From NCBI GenBank assembly GCA_017506865.1, contig JAFCMP010000080.1, positions 62,001 to 126,000 of the forward strand: a DNA stretch of 64,000 bases, in the 5' to 3' direction. The DNA comes from Tribonema minus (Eukaryota > Sar > Xanthophyceae > Tribonematales > Tribonemataceae). This document shows positions 45,401-55,850 of this stretch, in pieces. The position numbers and the translations under genes were made by a program. The notes beneath the pieces are model-generated. The model saw nothing but the letters and a program-made list of their open reading frames with translations, had not been told where the DNA came from and did no database searches. Numbering within the stretch: the first letter of the stretch is position 1; each line of letters starts with the position of its first letter.

Positions 45401-47047
45401 CGCTGGGGGGGGACCCCACCGCCGCAGTGAAGGGGAGCACGAGCAGCTGTAGTACCAAACTGAAAGCTACAGAACGTCTGAAACATGACACATCAAACAA
45501 GGCTGCGTGACGTGCAGTACGCAGGACAAAGCAGCACCACTCAGCACACAAACCTGTTGCGCCGCGGTGAGGTCGCTGGTCTTAGCTGCCACGTCCACCT
45601 GCAGCGCGTCTTGGCTCGCGCACAGGGCGTCGTTGCGCGCTTGCAGCTCCGCGTTGCGCGCCTGCAGCCCCGCGTTGCTCTGCTTTAACGCGCAGAGGAC
45701 AGAGCGAGTGCAGACAGCGTGCGTGAGTGACATCAACAACATTCATAACGCCACAAAAGTGCAAGGCGTGAAGCATGCACAGAACTTGTGACAGTTGCAG
45801 CTGTTGTGCCTATGAAAGCTGCTGTTCTCTCAGCAAGTACCAGATGTGCTGCTCGCGCAGTGGGTTAGCCACGTCCTGAAGCTGCAGGCCTTGTAAATCC
45901 CGAAGGTGCATACACACGGGCGGATGCGCTGCGTCACGTGGTATATACGTCATGCGCCCACACGTGTGTCACCTTGGGAGCGAGCGCGTTGGTCAGCTGC
46001 GGCCGCAGCGCTTATATTGTGTTCTTCAACTCTTTGAGCTGCACACAAGCATTTGCTCACACCGGCACAGGTGCACATATCTGGTGAGCTGCCGCATCGA
46101 CCTTGATGTCAAGTACTGCAAGCGTACGCGGTGAAGCCGCCAAGCCGCGGAAGGCTTCTCGATGTGACAGTGAGCGAGCACTTCAGCCGCCGATGCCGTG
46201 CCCTCCCTAATTGTGGCAGTGCCTACACAGCATGCATATGTGGCCACATAGGACAATGCCAGGCACATCGACACAAATGGCCACTAAGGCCATGCTGCTC
46301 ACCTGTACATACTCCGCCTTCGTCTCTTCCAGCTCGGCGTCCTTCTTTGCGAGCTCGGCGTCCTTCGTTGCGAGCTCGGCGTCCTTCTTCGCAAGCTCGG
46401 CGTCCTTGTTGGCGAGCTCGGCGTCCTTCTTCGCGAGCTCCTTCTCCAAGTGCTGCTCCGTCTCCTCTGCAGCCGCATCCGCCTTCTCTCTACTGCTGTC
46501 AGAAGCATGCGCATTGGGAACATGAGCATGGTCACTGCTGAGTGAGACGTTCGATGCAGTCGCCACACCGGCTTTGTCGAGGCGCAGTCGGCTCGCTAAC
46601 TGTAGTAGCTGCCCTCCGCCGACCACCGTGTGGTGGGCCAGCAAAGGCGCGATTGCAAAGGATGTAGGGAGCGCAAAATGCTGATGACTCCAGAGCGAAC
46701 ACTACCATACAATAATGCTGGAAAGAAGCCGGCCCAAGCACTGACCTGCTGCTGGCAGTCTCCTTTTTGGTCGCCTTCTTGACGATCCCCGCCGCAGTCT
46801 CGTCGAGCGCCTGTAGCGAATCGACAGCATGCCACAGCAAGAATGAGCTCACGTGAGCATCACTACATCGGGGGCGTCTGCAACAAGCAAATGACGCGTA
46901 GGGCGGGAGGGAGCATGCTTGAACTTATCAGACGCTTACCAGCTCGATCAGTTCCCGCATATGCCTGACCAGCAGAATGGGGTCTTTGCTGGCAGCCCCT
47001 TTCGGAGCAGAGTCCATTTTAGCCTTTACGGCATCCCAGTCCGGCAT
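31884..47047 (-). CDS. Coiled-coil/acidic-domain actin-related protein, copy 2 (19 exons)
   Basis: Exons, 5' to 3' on the minus strand: 46940-47047, 46746-46810, 46303-46492, 45554-45679, 45155-45313, 44620-44733, 44050-44148, 43151-43354, 41900-42250, 41038-41271, 39928-40052, 39095-39200, 37780-37992, 36585-36763, 35627-35780, 34920-35069, 33983-34192, 33357-33473, 31884-31976. All are GT-AG and the frame is continuous for 999 codons. Exons 2, 8 and 9 differ from copy 1 only by whole codons (+1, +6, +2), so selection has kept the frame. In exon 19 a Trp codon is TAG (31,884-31,886), removing the last 26 residues; the copy 1 stop corresponds to 31,806-31,808. The actin fold is otherwise complete. 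Two extra 33-nt mini-exons after exon 7 could add 22 residues. Confidence 0.82.
32360..32650. repeat. Right-arm copy of the 151-bp intron 18 tandem repeat
   Basis: Two adjacent copies of the same unit as at 21,733-22,033, in reverse orientation and almost without change. Confidence 0.85.
33015..33052 (-). repeat. Telomere-like motif in intron 18
   Basis: The short run 'ttagggttagggtgtgggttagggccagggttag' on the plus strand, antisense to copy 2. The left-arm counterpart (21,333-21,366) is CCCTAA on the plus strand, also antisense to its gene. Confidence 0.6.
35393..35463 (-). repeat. Interstitial telomere-like repeat in intron 15 (right)
   Basis: A CCCTAA-type run on the plus strand, sense TTAGGG relative to the minus-strand gene. 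Matches 18,940-19,017. Confidence 0.8.
35840..35980 (+). mobile_element. Retrotransposon 3' tail in intron 14 (right arm)
   Basis: Plus-strand tail with 'gagatgccatatggcggcggcggcgtttgag' and then 'gggctttttcgcgccctgagcgaga'. It is the counterpart of 18,394-18,565 at the same intron position. Confidence 0.75.
36305..36485 (-). repeat. Interstitial telomere-like repeat in intron 14 (right)
   Basis: The longest such block in the window: CCCTAA, CCCTAG, CCTGAT and similar hexamers for about 180 bases. It is much longer than the left counterpart at 18,030-18,085, so it has expanded or contracted since duplication. Confidence 0.85.
36867..37038 (-). repeat. Two echoes of exon 14 start (right arm only)
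   Basis: The first ~38 nt of exon 14 (GLKGLRLVDDASL) plus the G-rich (C-rich on the gene strand) acceptor region recur twice upstream in intron 13, with exon-side edges at 36,904 and 37,038. Each has a cgcag-type AG before ggcctcaag. The copies end in ordinary intron sequence rather than a donor. The left arm has only the true exon. Confidence 0.8.
37610..37676 (-). repeat. Echo of exon 13 end (right arm)
   Basis: Copy of the exon 13 3' end with donor gtgagcggc, separated from the true exon (37,780-37,992) by CCCTAA repeats at 37,677-37,771. On the minus strand it contains stop codons (tga, tag) in the exon frame, so it is non-functional. Confidence 0.8.
40825..40910 (-). repeat. Echo of exon 10 end (right arm)
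   Basis: One copy of the exon 10 3' end (HDDGHMFLLELGGSK) with a gccgccgcag acceptor and a gtgagag donor. It carries a 10-base internal duplication (cggcagcaag). The left arm has two echoes. Confidence 0.75.
43824..43967 (-). repeat. Two intact 33-nt mini-exon echoes of exon 7 end
   Basis: 43,935-43,967 encodes LELDNAALLQR and 43,824-43,856 encodes LELDNAALQER. Each is preceded by a tgcgcag acceptor and followed by a gtgagtgtg or gtgagcgtg donor. Both keep phase 0 and are spaced about 111 bases apart, a duplicated unit of mini-exon plus short intron. Eleven residues equal one coiled-coil hendecad, so including one or both would lengthen the coil without breaking it. Confidence 0.85.
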
Positions 47048-48757
47048 GGTGATTGTGCTGTGCGCCAGCAGCTAGGCTTCTGGGCACAGCACGACTGCCT
47101 CCCGTCTACGCCACTCCCGTCCTCTCTCTCGCTACGCTTTCGTCTCTCGCTCTTCGCTCTGCCGTAGGTCGCTGTGTGTAAGCGGTTCGCCAGCAGCAAC
47201 ACAGCAACTTTGTGGCAATAGAGGGAGCATATGCTATCACCGCCTCGAACTACTCGCGCAGTTACAGAACCCCCGGTTTCCCCCGAACGACTCGGAGCCG
47301 CTGATCAAAGACTCAGGAGACTCACCAGTTGAAGTTGAAGTTGCTCGTGCGCGAACAAATAACCTTGCCTGGGCTTTCCCTCAGTTCTCAACTCAGAGCA
47401 TAGCAGCAGACAGTGTGAGACGGCAGGCCATCCTCTCAGCCAGATACGCTAGCAGGCAGCGTTCCTTTCATGGCATTAATTCCTACTTACGCTACATATC
47501 GACTCCAACGCCCTGGTCCTTGCTTGCCTTCCCTTCCTTGTAAGGGAAGTCAGCGCCACTAGCGTTGAAGGGTTGGCCGTGGACGCCCTCCAGCATGGCT
47601 CCCAAGAAGCTTCATGTGAAGTGGTGGCAGCACCTGCAAGCATCTGCAAGCAGAGCTGCTGATGCGAGGACCCAGACGCGACTTCCGAGAAGTGGTCGTC
47701 ACAGCCAGGGCCCTGCAAACGGCAGATGTTGAGAAGCGCTGCAGGTGGTCCACTTTGAGAAGGGAGGGGGCAGGCTGCCTGGACACCTCGGAGGCTCGGC
47801 CAGCGTTCGAAGGCTAATGATCATCGTATGATGAGATGCGACTCCTGACCAAGATGCAGGCAAGAATGGTGGACAGGCCGGACACGCCGGCCACGCCGCC
47901 ATTATTTGCCAGGTGAGCGATGACCAGTGCCCTTTGTGCCACCGACACTCTTAAGGAGGATGAAGGCAGCTTAGGAGCTGAATTCACACACACGTGTTGT
48001 GTGGTCGGCGCGAATGGCGTACCAGTCGCGCAGTCATAACCCTGTCTACCCCCCACGCGCTGCGGAGAGTGCCCTGAAGGGCAACCGCGTTTTCCATGCA
48101 GATGGCCTTGTTCCTCTCTGTGATCGTTTGCTGCTGGTTTTGTGGAAGCTGCTTTTAAGACAATTGTCATTCATGTCACTGAGCACTGTAGAAAGGACGA
48201 TGAGCTGAAGACAGCCTACCGACATCGTGTGGCGCCACGCACTCTGCCGCACGTTCACACACAGCCAACTTGAAGTTTACTTTAGCACTCTTGGCTTGAT
48301 CGCATATTCTGCCTGAATCCTACTAGTAGTACATGTAGCTCTGCTGAGTGTGATACGATGAACCTTATAGTCTACTGCACATGCTTGCAGGCAGAGCAGA
48401 GACCGGACGCAGCAGCGGCAGCGGCGGAGGCTCAGCTGGGTAGCAGGAGGGGGGGGGGCGACGTAGGGGGATGGGAGACTCGGTGATGCGCAGTCGATGA
48501 AAACCACCTCTATCAGCCTGGTCTCGTGATCACAGAGATGAGCAAGCCGTCAGGGGTTGACAGGTCGCTCGCGCGGTGCCTCGGGTGTCGCTTCTTTACC
48601 CATCAGCAACGAGACCAAATTTGCGTGCACCACGCGCAATGCAGCATCGGGCCGCAAGGCTGTTGGCTTCCTAAGGCTGCCCCACACCATCAAGCGTGCA
48701 ATGCCGCGGGAGTGGGCGTCATTTATGAGCATGCGAGTGGTGTCGGCAGCCAGCAGA
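47048..48757. other. 5' flank of copy 2, right arm
   Basis: Counterpart of 5,100-6,883. The ~100 bases upstream of the ATG are conserved with the left arm and may contain the promoter and 5' UTR. No separate gene is supported. A G run lies at 48,451-48,458. Confidence 0.45.
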
Positions 48758-48765
48758 GCCATGAT

Positions 48766-49293
48766 TAGGGTTGCAAAAAAGCGTATTTCCTCACACAAAT
48801 ACGCCGTATTAAAAAAAAATGGCAGACTCCTCTGATGATGGCGGTAGTGGTGCTGGCGAGGCTGCCGTACCTGCAACAATTCCTGTCGAGCGAGCATTGC
48901 TGCCTGTACAGCCATCCATCGCTGTGTGGCCATCCATCGCGGTCGAAGAAATAATGCGCGTGCACAGAATTGAAGTTCGGCTTAATTGAGAGAGGGGAAG
49001 GGCAGGGGGGCGGCGTGCCGGCTGTGCAGCAAGGGGACGGAGACGGCGTTGCCCACATTGCCTTGTCGAGCACTCCGTGGGCATTTGCAAAGGGGTCAGG
49101 CGTGAGGTCACGAGTATTGCTCAAACGTGCCAGTTTTCTGGTGCTGCTGTCTCGCTAGCGCTGCTTGTCAGCGTCAGCAAACGAGCGCAGTTGACAACAC
49201 CGTATTTGCGGCGTATTTGCTCACACAGATACGTACTTAAGTACGTATATACGCCCCCGTACTTAAGTACGCATACGGAGTTTTGCAACCCTA
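48766..49293. mobile_element. hAT-like non-autonomous DNA transposon (528 bp)
   Basis: The ends are inverted: TAGGGTTGCAAAA at the left and TTTTGCAACCCTA at the right, with subterminal 'tcacacaaatacgcc' at the left and 'tttgctcacacagatacg' at the right. It is flanked by GCCATGAT (48,758-48,765) and GCCATAAT (49,294-49,301), an 8-bp target duplication with one mismatch. The left arm has the uninterrupted sequence. The TIR start and 8-bp duplication fit the hAT superfamily. Positions 49,232-49,271 hold two short palindromes (acttaagtac). Confidence 0.8.
48819..48989 (+). CDS. Short frame in the hAT-like element (56 aa)
   Basis: An ATG after a run of A opens a 56-residue frame (MADSSDDGGSGAGEAAVPAT... 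ending HRIEVRLN). The acidic Ser/Asp/Gly start resembles the unstructured N-terminus of many transposases, so this may be the remnant first codons of a deleted transposase. No catalytic motif is present and the family is not recognisable. Confidence 0.25.
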   Translation: MADSSDDGGSGAGEAAVPATIPVERALLPVQPSIAVWPSIAVEEIMRVHRIEVRLN

Positions 49294-49301
49294 GCCATAA
49301 T

Positions 49302-49851
49302 GCATCTACAAGGCTGCTGCCAGTGGGGCAGCATTGCGCCTTGCTTGTATACGTATTATGTCGGATGTTGTTCATGTCTGCATTGCACTGAAGCTGCGAT
49401 TTGCTGCTTTGCTTCAGCGCTGCATGACCTGCTACAAGCGTCCAACGCTTACATCAGCATGTGCCTGGCTTGTGTTGTGGCGTGGCGTCGATGCACGGTA
49501 TCACAGACATGGCCATACATGTCAACATGGTAATTTTTGTGTAAACAGTGGACTGTCTGCGCATGGCTTGTAAATATTCAGGCCAGACACACAATTCTCC
49601 AGCATGGAGCGCTGGTGCCACCACAAGACCTGCAGAGGACGCAAATGCAAATGTTGAAGCGACATGCGCTTCACTACTGTGTGCATGCTGCTCGCGCCAT
49701 GACTGCAATAAATCCGTGCAAATAATTTGGTCAAGTTTGGCGGCGCTCTAAGTTCAACGAAGTTGGAAGTTGAAAGTTCAAACTTGAACTATTGCAATTG
49801 AAGTTGCATGGGTTAAGAACGTTTTCCGGGATCTGGACTGACTGGCAAGAC
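49302..49851. other. Intergenic region before the dolichyl-diphosphatase gene
   Basis: The arm similarity ends near 49,375. From 49,740 to 49,795 the motif gaagtt/aacttg recurs at high density ('acgaagttggaagttgaaagttcaaacttgaac'). It could be the promoter or 5' UTR. No clear TATA box. Confidence 0.35.
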
Positions 49852-51498
49852 ATGGACGATGGCGGCAAATTTTGCGATGGAAGCTACATTTACTTTGGAC
49901 CTACAGCTGTGCGATACAATGGAGGGGACTTGCTCGGCATGCCGATGTCGGTTCTGACTTTAAGCCCAGTGTGAGTTTCTTGGTGCTATGATGCCGCTTT
50001 GCTGCCTGCGCTGATCACTGGCGAGCATCGACTGAACAGCTTTCTTCTTTCCTGATTGTGCTCCAGATTCCTGGTGGTCGCCTTCGTCGCCTTACAACTG
50101 GGTCGCGGCTTCGAGATTCAGCTCGCCGTTCTGGGCTTTGGACAGGTATGCGTGTTTGTTGCAGTTCGTGCGTGTCTGCTGCAGGAGCAGTCGGCCTGCC
50201 TCGCATGGGTTACTCATCATCTTCCCCACCCTTGCTCGGTGCTGCTCCATCGCATAATATCCTGATTTCTCGCACTCCTCCCCTAGCCACGTCACGCTCA
50301 CCGTGCAATCTCCTCTTGCAGATGCTGGACATTGTTCTCAACAAGACGCTCAAGCATGTCGTCCACGAGGCGCGGCCGACGGAGTTCTGTGCCAATCACG
50401 GCAGCGGCATGCCCAGCCACCACTCCGAGTTCATGTTCTTCTTCGCGACCTGGTGCTCGCTGTTCCTGGCCAATCGGTGAGCCACACACAGCATCCGTTC
50501 AAGGCATGCATGAACCAGTGATTAAGTCCATGTGATTGACACAGCGCACTCGACCAAGATTAAAGTATGGTCACCACCCACTGACCAAGTGCCAAAAACA
50601 ACTGTGCGATGCTGCACATACACACACACCACTGTCACGGCTACGATACAAAGTGCGTACAACGCTCCACGCCCGCTCTGGCCATTACAATAAGTGGTGG
50701 CCAGCAACCCGCGCAGTGCCTTCCAAATGCATCGACTTTGCTGTGCAGCTGGCGCTGAAGCAGCGTGACTTCAAATCGCATATGCGCACTGCGTGCTTGC
50801 GACACAATGCTCTTCTCAAAGGCCATGTGTGCACTGCGTGCTTGCGACACGATGCTCTTCTCATGCACTCTGCCGCTCCTGTGCACGTTCACAGGGTCAC
50901 GTGTGATCGTATGCTGAGGCTGCTCATCAACGCCGTGCTCCTGATTTGGCCCATAGCCGTGGCGGTGTCCAGGTGAGCAGCACGCCTGTATCTACGTACT
51001 TCTTGAAGTATGTATGAGCAGCATGTATGTGTGTATGTGGCCACAGCAAGACTTGATCTGCTCCTCTCCGACGCTGAATCATGCACGATTGCCAGCTACT
51101 TGGTGGCATGCGCCAGCGCCGTAAGCGCACAGCGCGCATGCACACCAGTGCTCCTGCTGCATCTTCTACTAAAGCTCAACTGCACGTTCTTACCAGGTCT
51201 GAGCAGCCCTTCACCGGCGCAAACACACAACTCTGCGCTCTTCTCTCATCGACATCGCACCACCTGCGCTCACCCCCCCTCCCCCCCCACGTTCGCCTCT
51301 GACAGAGTGTATCTCACGTGCCACACGGTGCGTCAAGTGGTGGCGGGGGCACTCGTCGGCAGCGGCTTCGGTGCTCTGTACTACGTCGTGAGCGACGCGC
51401 TGGTGCTGCGGAAGCGGCCGCTGGTGCGAAACCTGCTGCTGGCGCAGCAGCAGGTGGTGGGGGGAGAAAGGGAGAGTCACAATGGGAAGGAGCGGTGA
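49852..51498 (+). CDS. DOLPP1: Dolichyl-diphosphatase (PAP2 superfamily), five exons
   Basis: Removes a phosphate from dolichyl diphosphate on the lumenal side of the ER, recycling the lipid carrier for N-glycosylation. Exons: 49852-49970, 50067-50145, 50322-50476, 50895-50972, 51306-51498, all GT-AG, 207 residues in frame (the human protein is about 238). The N-terminus (VRYNGGDLLGMPMSVLTLSP) fits the family. All three PAP2 motifs are present: K-x6-RP (KHVVHEARP), the P-S-x-H motif (MPSHHSEF), and SR-x5-H (SRVYLTCHTVRQ), with Gln at the last position as in known dolichyl-diphosphatases. Four to five hydrophobic segments are visible. An in-frame ATG at 49,792 would add 20 residues. The tail after AQQQ is weakly conserved, so a further exon cannot be excluded. 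Confidence 0.9.
50783..50862 (+). repeat. Short tandem repeat in intron 3 of the dolichyl-diphosphatase gene
   Basis: Two copies of 'gcactgcgtgcttgcgacacaatgctcttctca', separated by a short spacer with little divergence. Confidence 0.8.
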
Positions 51499-53703
51499 CG
51501 GATGGCTTGGGAGCTCTGGAACGTCGCTGTGCGCATGATAGACAGCAGGTATGCCCAGTAAGCTTGCAGCCGTCAGCAGCAATGACTCCAAATGCTGTCA
51601 ACTTACGGGTGGGCTTCGTTCTGTAGCTCGCATCTGAGGTAATTTGATCGTTGCTAAACATCAACAGTTATGCAGATTCTCAATCAATGCCGCAGGCAGC
51701 TAGCTGCCATGGCAGTCGATGGCTGCTGGAGCAAATACGTGTGCACGTGCGCTGTGACATGCGCCAGCACACACTTTGTTCGCCTGCCAGCAAGCAAATT
51801 TGTGATTGATGCAGGTTGTGGCCAAGGGCTGAGCATGTGTACAAATGTGTTGTTACGCGTTGTACGCGATGAAGGCTCATGCAGAGCACATTGAATGTGA
51901 TGGTGTATGAGACCAGTAGTCTAAGGCTGCCTTGTCCAGAGGAATGCGTCGTGAAGGGTAGCGAAGAGCGCATTGAACTGCCATGGTGTATGGGGACGTG
52001 TAGTCCAACTCTGCTTTGCCGATGTACACATGCAACTATGTAGTCAGGGAAGGTTGCGTACACAGGACAAGTACGCACAAAAAGTGTACATACACGTGCA
52101 CGTAGATGCAAAGAGCGTGCAGGACAGCACAACACGCAGCAAGTGCACATCTCTTGTCTTCAAAAGTTTTATTGTGCAGAACCCTACATATGCAGTGTGA
52201 TCATTAGCAGTAGTGACTCCACACAAGCCTGTTGACGCTGCGCCTCCAGAAGTTCAACACTGCCATTGTCATGGCACATGTGGCCTTTGTCATGGCACAT
52301 GTGGCCTTTGTCAAGCGCGGTACACCGCTGGCAATGGAGCAGCGATGCCGGTCTCTTTTCGATGTAGCGGAAGGCGCTAATTGCTGCCAGTTGTCAGTAT
52401 TCGCATTGACTTCACAGTAGGTATGCAATCGTTGACTGCTCCAGGGGCATGATCGTCTGAGCTCTCCACATAATGAGGAGCTTGCAATTGTGGCGATGTT
52501 TTGACTGTCAGTCAGTCATGCGCTGCGCCACTACAGCCAGTGCGCCGCAGCGGCTTTTCTCATCTCTGAGCTACCAAGCTGGCACAGTCATCGTTTATCA
52601 GCTCCAGCCGCAGTGGCCGGCCACGGTTTGTCATCACGCGAGTCATCAATACAGATCTGTGTTCATGTGCACCAGCTGGAGTGTGTGGTCTAGCGGGTTT
52701 ACAGTTCATAGCGCCTTCACATTTCATCTTACAAGATCATGCAACAAAAACTTCAACTTCAACATACACTTGGAGGCACACAGGAAGACACCTATGCAGG
52801 GATGTGAACGGTGCAGGCCATGTGTGTGAACGGTGCAGGCCATGTGCATGTGCAGAGCTAATGTCAGACAGGACTGCACTTTGCACAAAGTCGAACGGCT
52901 GCCGTCATGCAGCCATTTAGCGTCACGTGTGTCCAGTGGTGATTCTGGGGCAGCTGATTTGCTTAGCTTACTTCAAGTAAACGATGTGATGGTGTGCGGC
53001 GTGTGCGTGCCAGCTTACATCAAGTCGGAAGTGTTAACCCCCCAGTGAGCAGCCATAACCTGCGTCTCTGCGTGCGCGCCGCCATGAGATTGAGACACAT
53101 ATCAGCGCTCATGACTCTGTAGTCAATGAACAGCGTCAACCGCAAACCATCACTCAGATAGCAAAGGGCGCACTCCAGCGCTCTCACTCGACAGGTTTCT
53201 TAGGCAGCGCCACAACAGCATCAGCGCCGGCATCGAGCGCACATTCGCTGCATCGCCAGGACGCGCATGTGGGAATACATTCACCTCGAAGTACATACTT
53301 TGAAGTATATCGCTGACGTCGGTTGCATGCGATGCGCGGTCGCCCCTCGTGCAGCTCCGCGGCTGAGTGCAGCCGGCGATTGCGGCGTTGCTGCCACAAA
53401 AACAACAACAAACTCCGCAGCGGAGAGACTGCACCGCCGTGGCAGTGGACACCTACCCGTGCCCGTAGAGGGCGATTGCTGCGCCCGGGCGCGCCAGATA
53501 CCCCCCACCCCCCCACACATGCGCGCAAGGGGGGGCGCGAGATCCTGCTGCCCGCACGGCGACAGGTGAGCGCGCGCGCCGCGGCAGATGTTGAGGGCAT
53601 CATCAATTTTGCGATTACGTCGAGTACCCAAACAGGTTTGTGGCACGGGCTCCGAGCTCAGCCACATGCATATGGCCACAGGGTGACATGGCGGAGGCTA
53701 TCG
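51499..53703. other. No convincing gene
   Basis: Small tandem repeats are visible: a 22-bp unit twice at 52,268-52,311 (tgtcatggcacatgtggcctt) and a ~23-bp unit twice at 52,805-52,850 (gtgaacggtgcaggccatgtg). A possible small exon lies near 53,530-53,567 (GREILLPARRQ followed by gtgagcgcg), but nothing joins to it. Otherwise unassigned. Confidence 0.4.
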
Positions 53704-54320
53704 CCGGTAAATGCACAAATTTACACGAGTACTTCAGAAAGTACTACTCCGCTCACATAAGATAATTTTTCGAGTACTTGATGAGTACTACCCGAACACT
53801 GCTCGCGATAAATCTGAAAATTCATGCGAGTACTTGAGACTCGAGCACTACTCTCTGTAAAACCACTTTCTGTACACTAGTACAAAAGTACTACTCCCGT
53901 TAAAATTGAGAATTTACAGGAGTTGGAGTACTGTACTTAGGTACTTCACGAGCACTCGAGTAGTCCACAAGTCCCACATGCAACGAGAGTGGAGAGTACT
54001 GATAATGTTGAAAGAATTTCAACTTGAAGCATTCATAAGCATTTCTTGTTGCTGGAACTAGCATGCGTCATGCATGGCGAGCTACAGGACTCGAGATGTG
54101 TCACCGTCACATGAGTAGTACTCATAAAGTCGTCCTTTGGAACATTCTAATCGTGCGCGAGTACTCAGGGGTAACACTCCCGGTAACATTGAAAATTTAC
54201 TGTAATAGAGTACTACTCCTGCAATCACTGACAAACTACTCAAGTGCTAGACTACTATTCTTGTCTAAGCAAGGGTGGTACTCTCACTCCTCCCTCCTCA
54301 AAAGTACTCGCACTCGTCCT
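53704..54320. repeat. Degenerate AGTACT-rich repeat array
   Basis: Units start with cggtaaat/cgataaat/cgttaaaat/cggtaacat, followed by 'gaaaatttac', then 'gagtact' and 'gtactactcc'. They are seen near 53,704, 53,806, 53,898 and 54,179. The palindrome agtact and its variants (cgagtact, actcgag) recur throughout. The composition is much more AT-rich than the surroundings. It may be a transposon with subterminal repeats or a degraded satellite; I could not define its ends. Confidence 0.6.
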
Positions 54321-55850
54321 GCCTGTGACACTTTGCATAACACTGGGCCCCATACAACCATGATGGCCTTCTGCACCAACCACTACTTCAAAGTACGGCG
54401 TCAGAGAGCGAGGGATGCCATTGTAAGGGCCGGGCGAGCGGCAAACTACGTCAGCTGCACTCACCGCCACGTGCACTCAAGCACATCGTGACCGCGCCCT
54501 ACATAGTTTTTTGCAGAGCTCAGTGTTGAATGTTTTTTGTTTGAGGTGCGCACAGCGAAGCGCAACATTCTTGCTCAGGTTGCATGGCATCTGTAGCATT
54601 GAACGTATGCGCGGTCAAGTGTTTGATCCTTTCTCGGGTTGCAGGGCATTGGGCGGCTGCGTGTACCAGCACAATGCCGCGCTGCAGCACATCATCTAGT
54701 CCACAAACAAATGCATCAAGAGGCAAGGCGCAGTGGTGTTGGAAAATTTAGGTCTACATGTGAAAATATGAAATGAGTCTAAGCGCATTTTCAAGCATTT
54801 GAGACGTGTGGAATTGATAGCTGTGGTAAACATGAGAATGTGTCAAAGTACATGATGAATACATACAGCAACATGCATCGTTTGACCATCTGCCTTTTTT
54901 CAGATATTCATTCCAAGAAAAGTATGAACCGAATTTTCTGAACGTCATCTGCTGACCTATTTAGACGATGCGACAAAGAGAGCACTGCAACCATTAGCCT
55001 TGCAGTCAATCAAGTCAACCGTACACACACATCTCAACGCACTGGTGAGCTGCAACTTGAAATGCGGCCAGCGGTCAGCGTGCTTCCAAATGAAGCAGCC
55101 CTAGGTACCTACACAAGCCAGCAAAGGCCATGCTGCCCATGCTGCGATGCCAGTGACACTGACTGTTTAAAGCAGAACAGGAGGCGGCTCTTTGCCTAAT
55201 ACTCTCGTCAGGCAACATGAGGATTCCATGTATGCACACGCCTGCCGGATATACCCCGTATCTCTGGCCAGGCCCACACGTGGCTTTGTTGAATGTAGTG
55301 TGTGCGGCTTCAACAGCCCCCCCTCCCCCCCCACCCCCCCCACGGCCACTGACAGCGCGCCACTACTGTCGGTGATCTGAACAGGGCACGGAAGAATATG
55401 ATCTGGATGCGAGGGGACCTGCAACGCAGTCGTCAACTTGTGCACGATGGCCGAATGAAGCGGTTGGGTCACATTCGCTCGACCCCCGTACCCTGCCCCT
55501 TTGCCAGCGAAGGGAGGCCAGGCCTAGAATGCTCACAAGACGCAGAGCTCCTGCCCAACGGAAACTAGTGTGAGGGACGGGAGAGGCGAGAAAGCATAAC
55601 CTTTGAATGGAGCAGAAGCAGTACTTGCAGTTACAACGCCTGTGAACACACCTGCAGTGTGCTGCGAGACGGCTTGCTGCAAGTGTGTGTTGTCAGCTGT
55701 TTGGACCAAGCCACACAGCTGTGAGTCTGCGGGTCCATGGAGGGGAAAGGAGGGGGGCTGCATCAGTTTGCCGCGCACTTGATAGTCTTAGGGTTAGGGT
55801 TAGGGTTAGCCTCAAGGGCCCGTCGTTGCCAGACGTGCCAGTTTAGGCGT
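54321..55850. other. No recognisable gene; telomere-like motif at 55,790
   Basis: The sequence is mostly AT-richer, without coding character. A C-rich patch lies at 55,316-55,342. A short (TTAGGG)3-4 block lies at 55,788-55,810. Confidence 0.4.

Larger units (their letters stand above)
31499..49375 (-). repeat. Right arm of large inverted duplication
   Basis: Reverse complement of 4,970-22,892, with added or changed material. It carries a 528-bp transposon at 48,766-49,293 and altered copy numbers of intron echoes. The outer limit is placed near 49,375, where similarity to the left arm fades. Confidence 0.85.
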
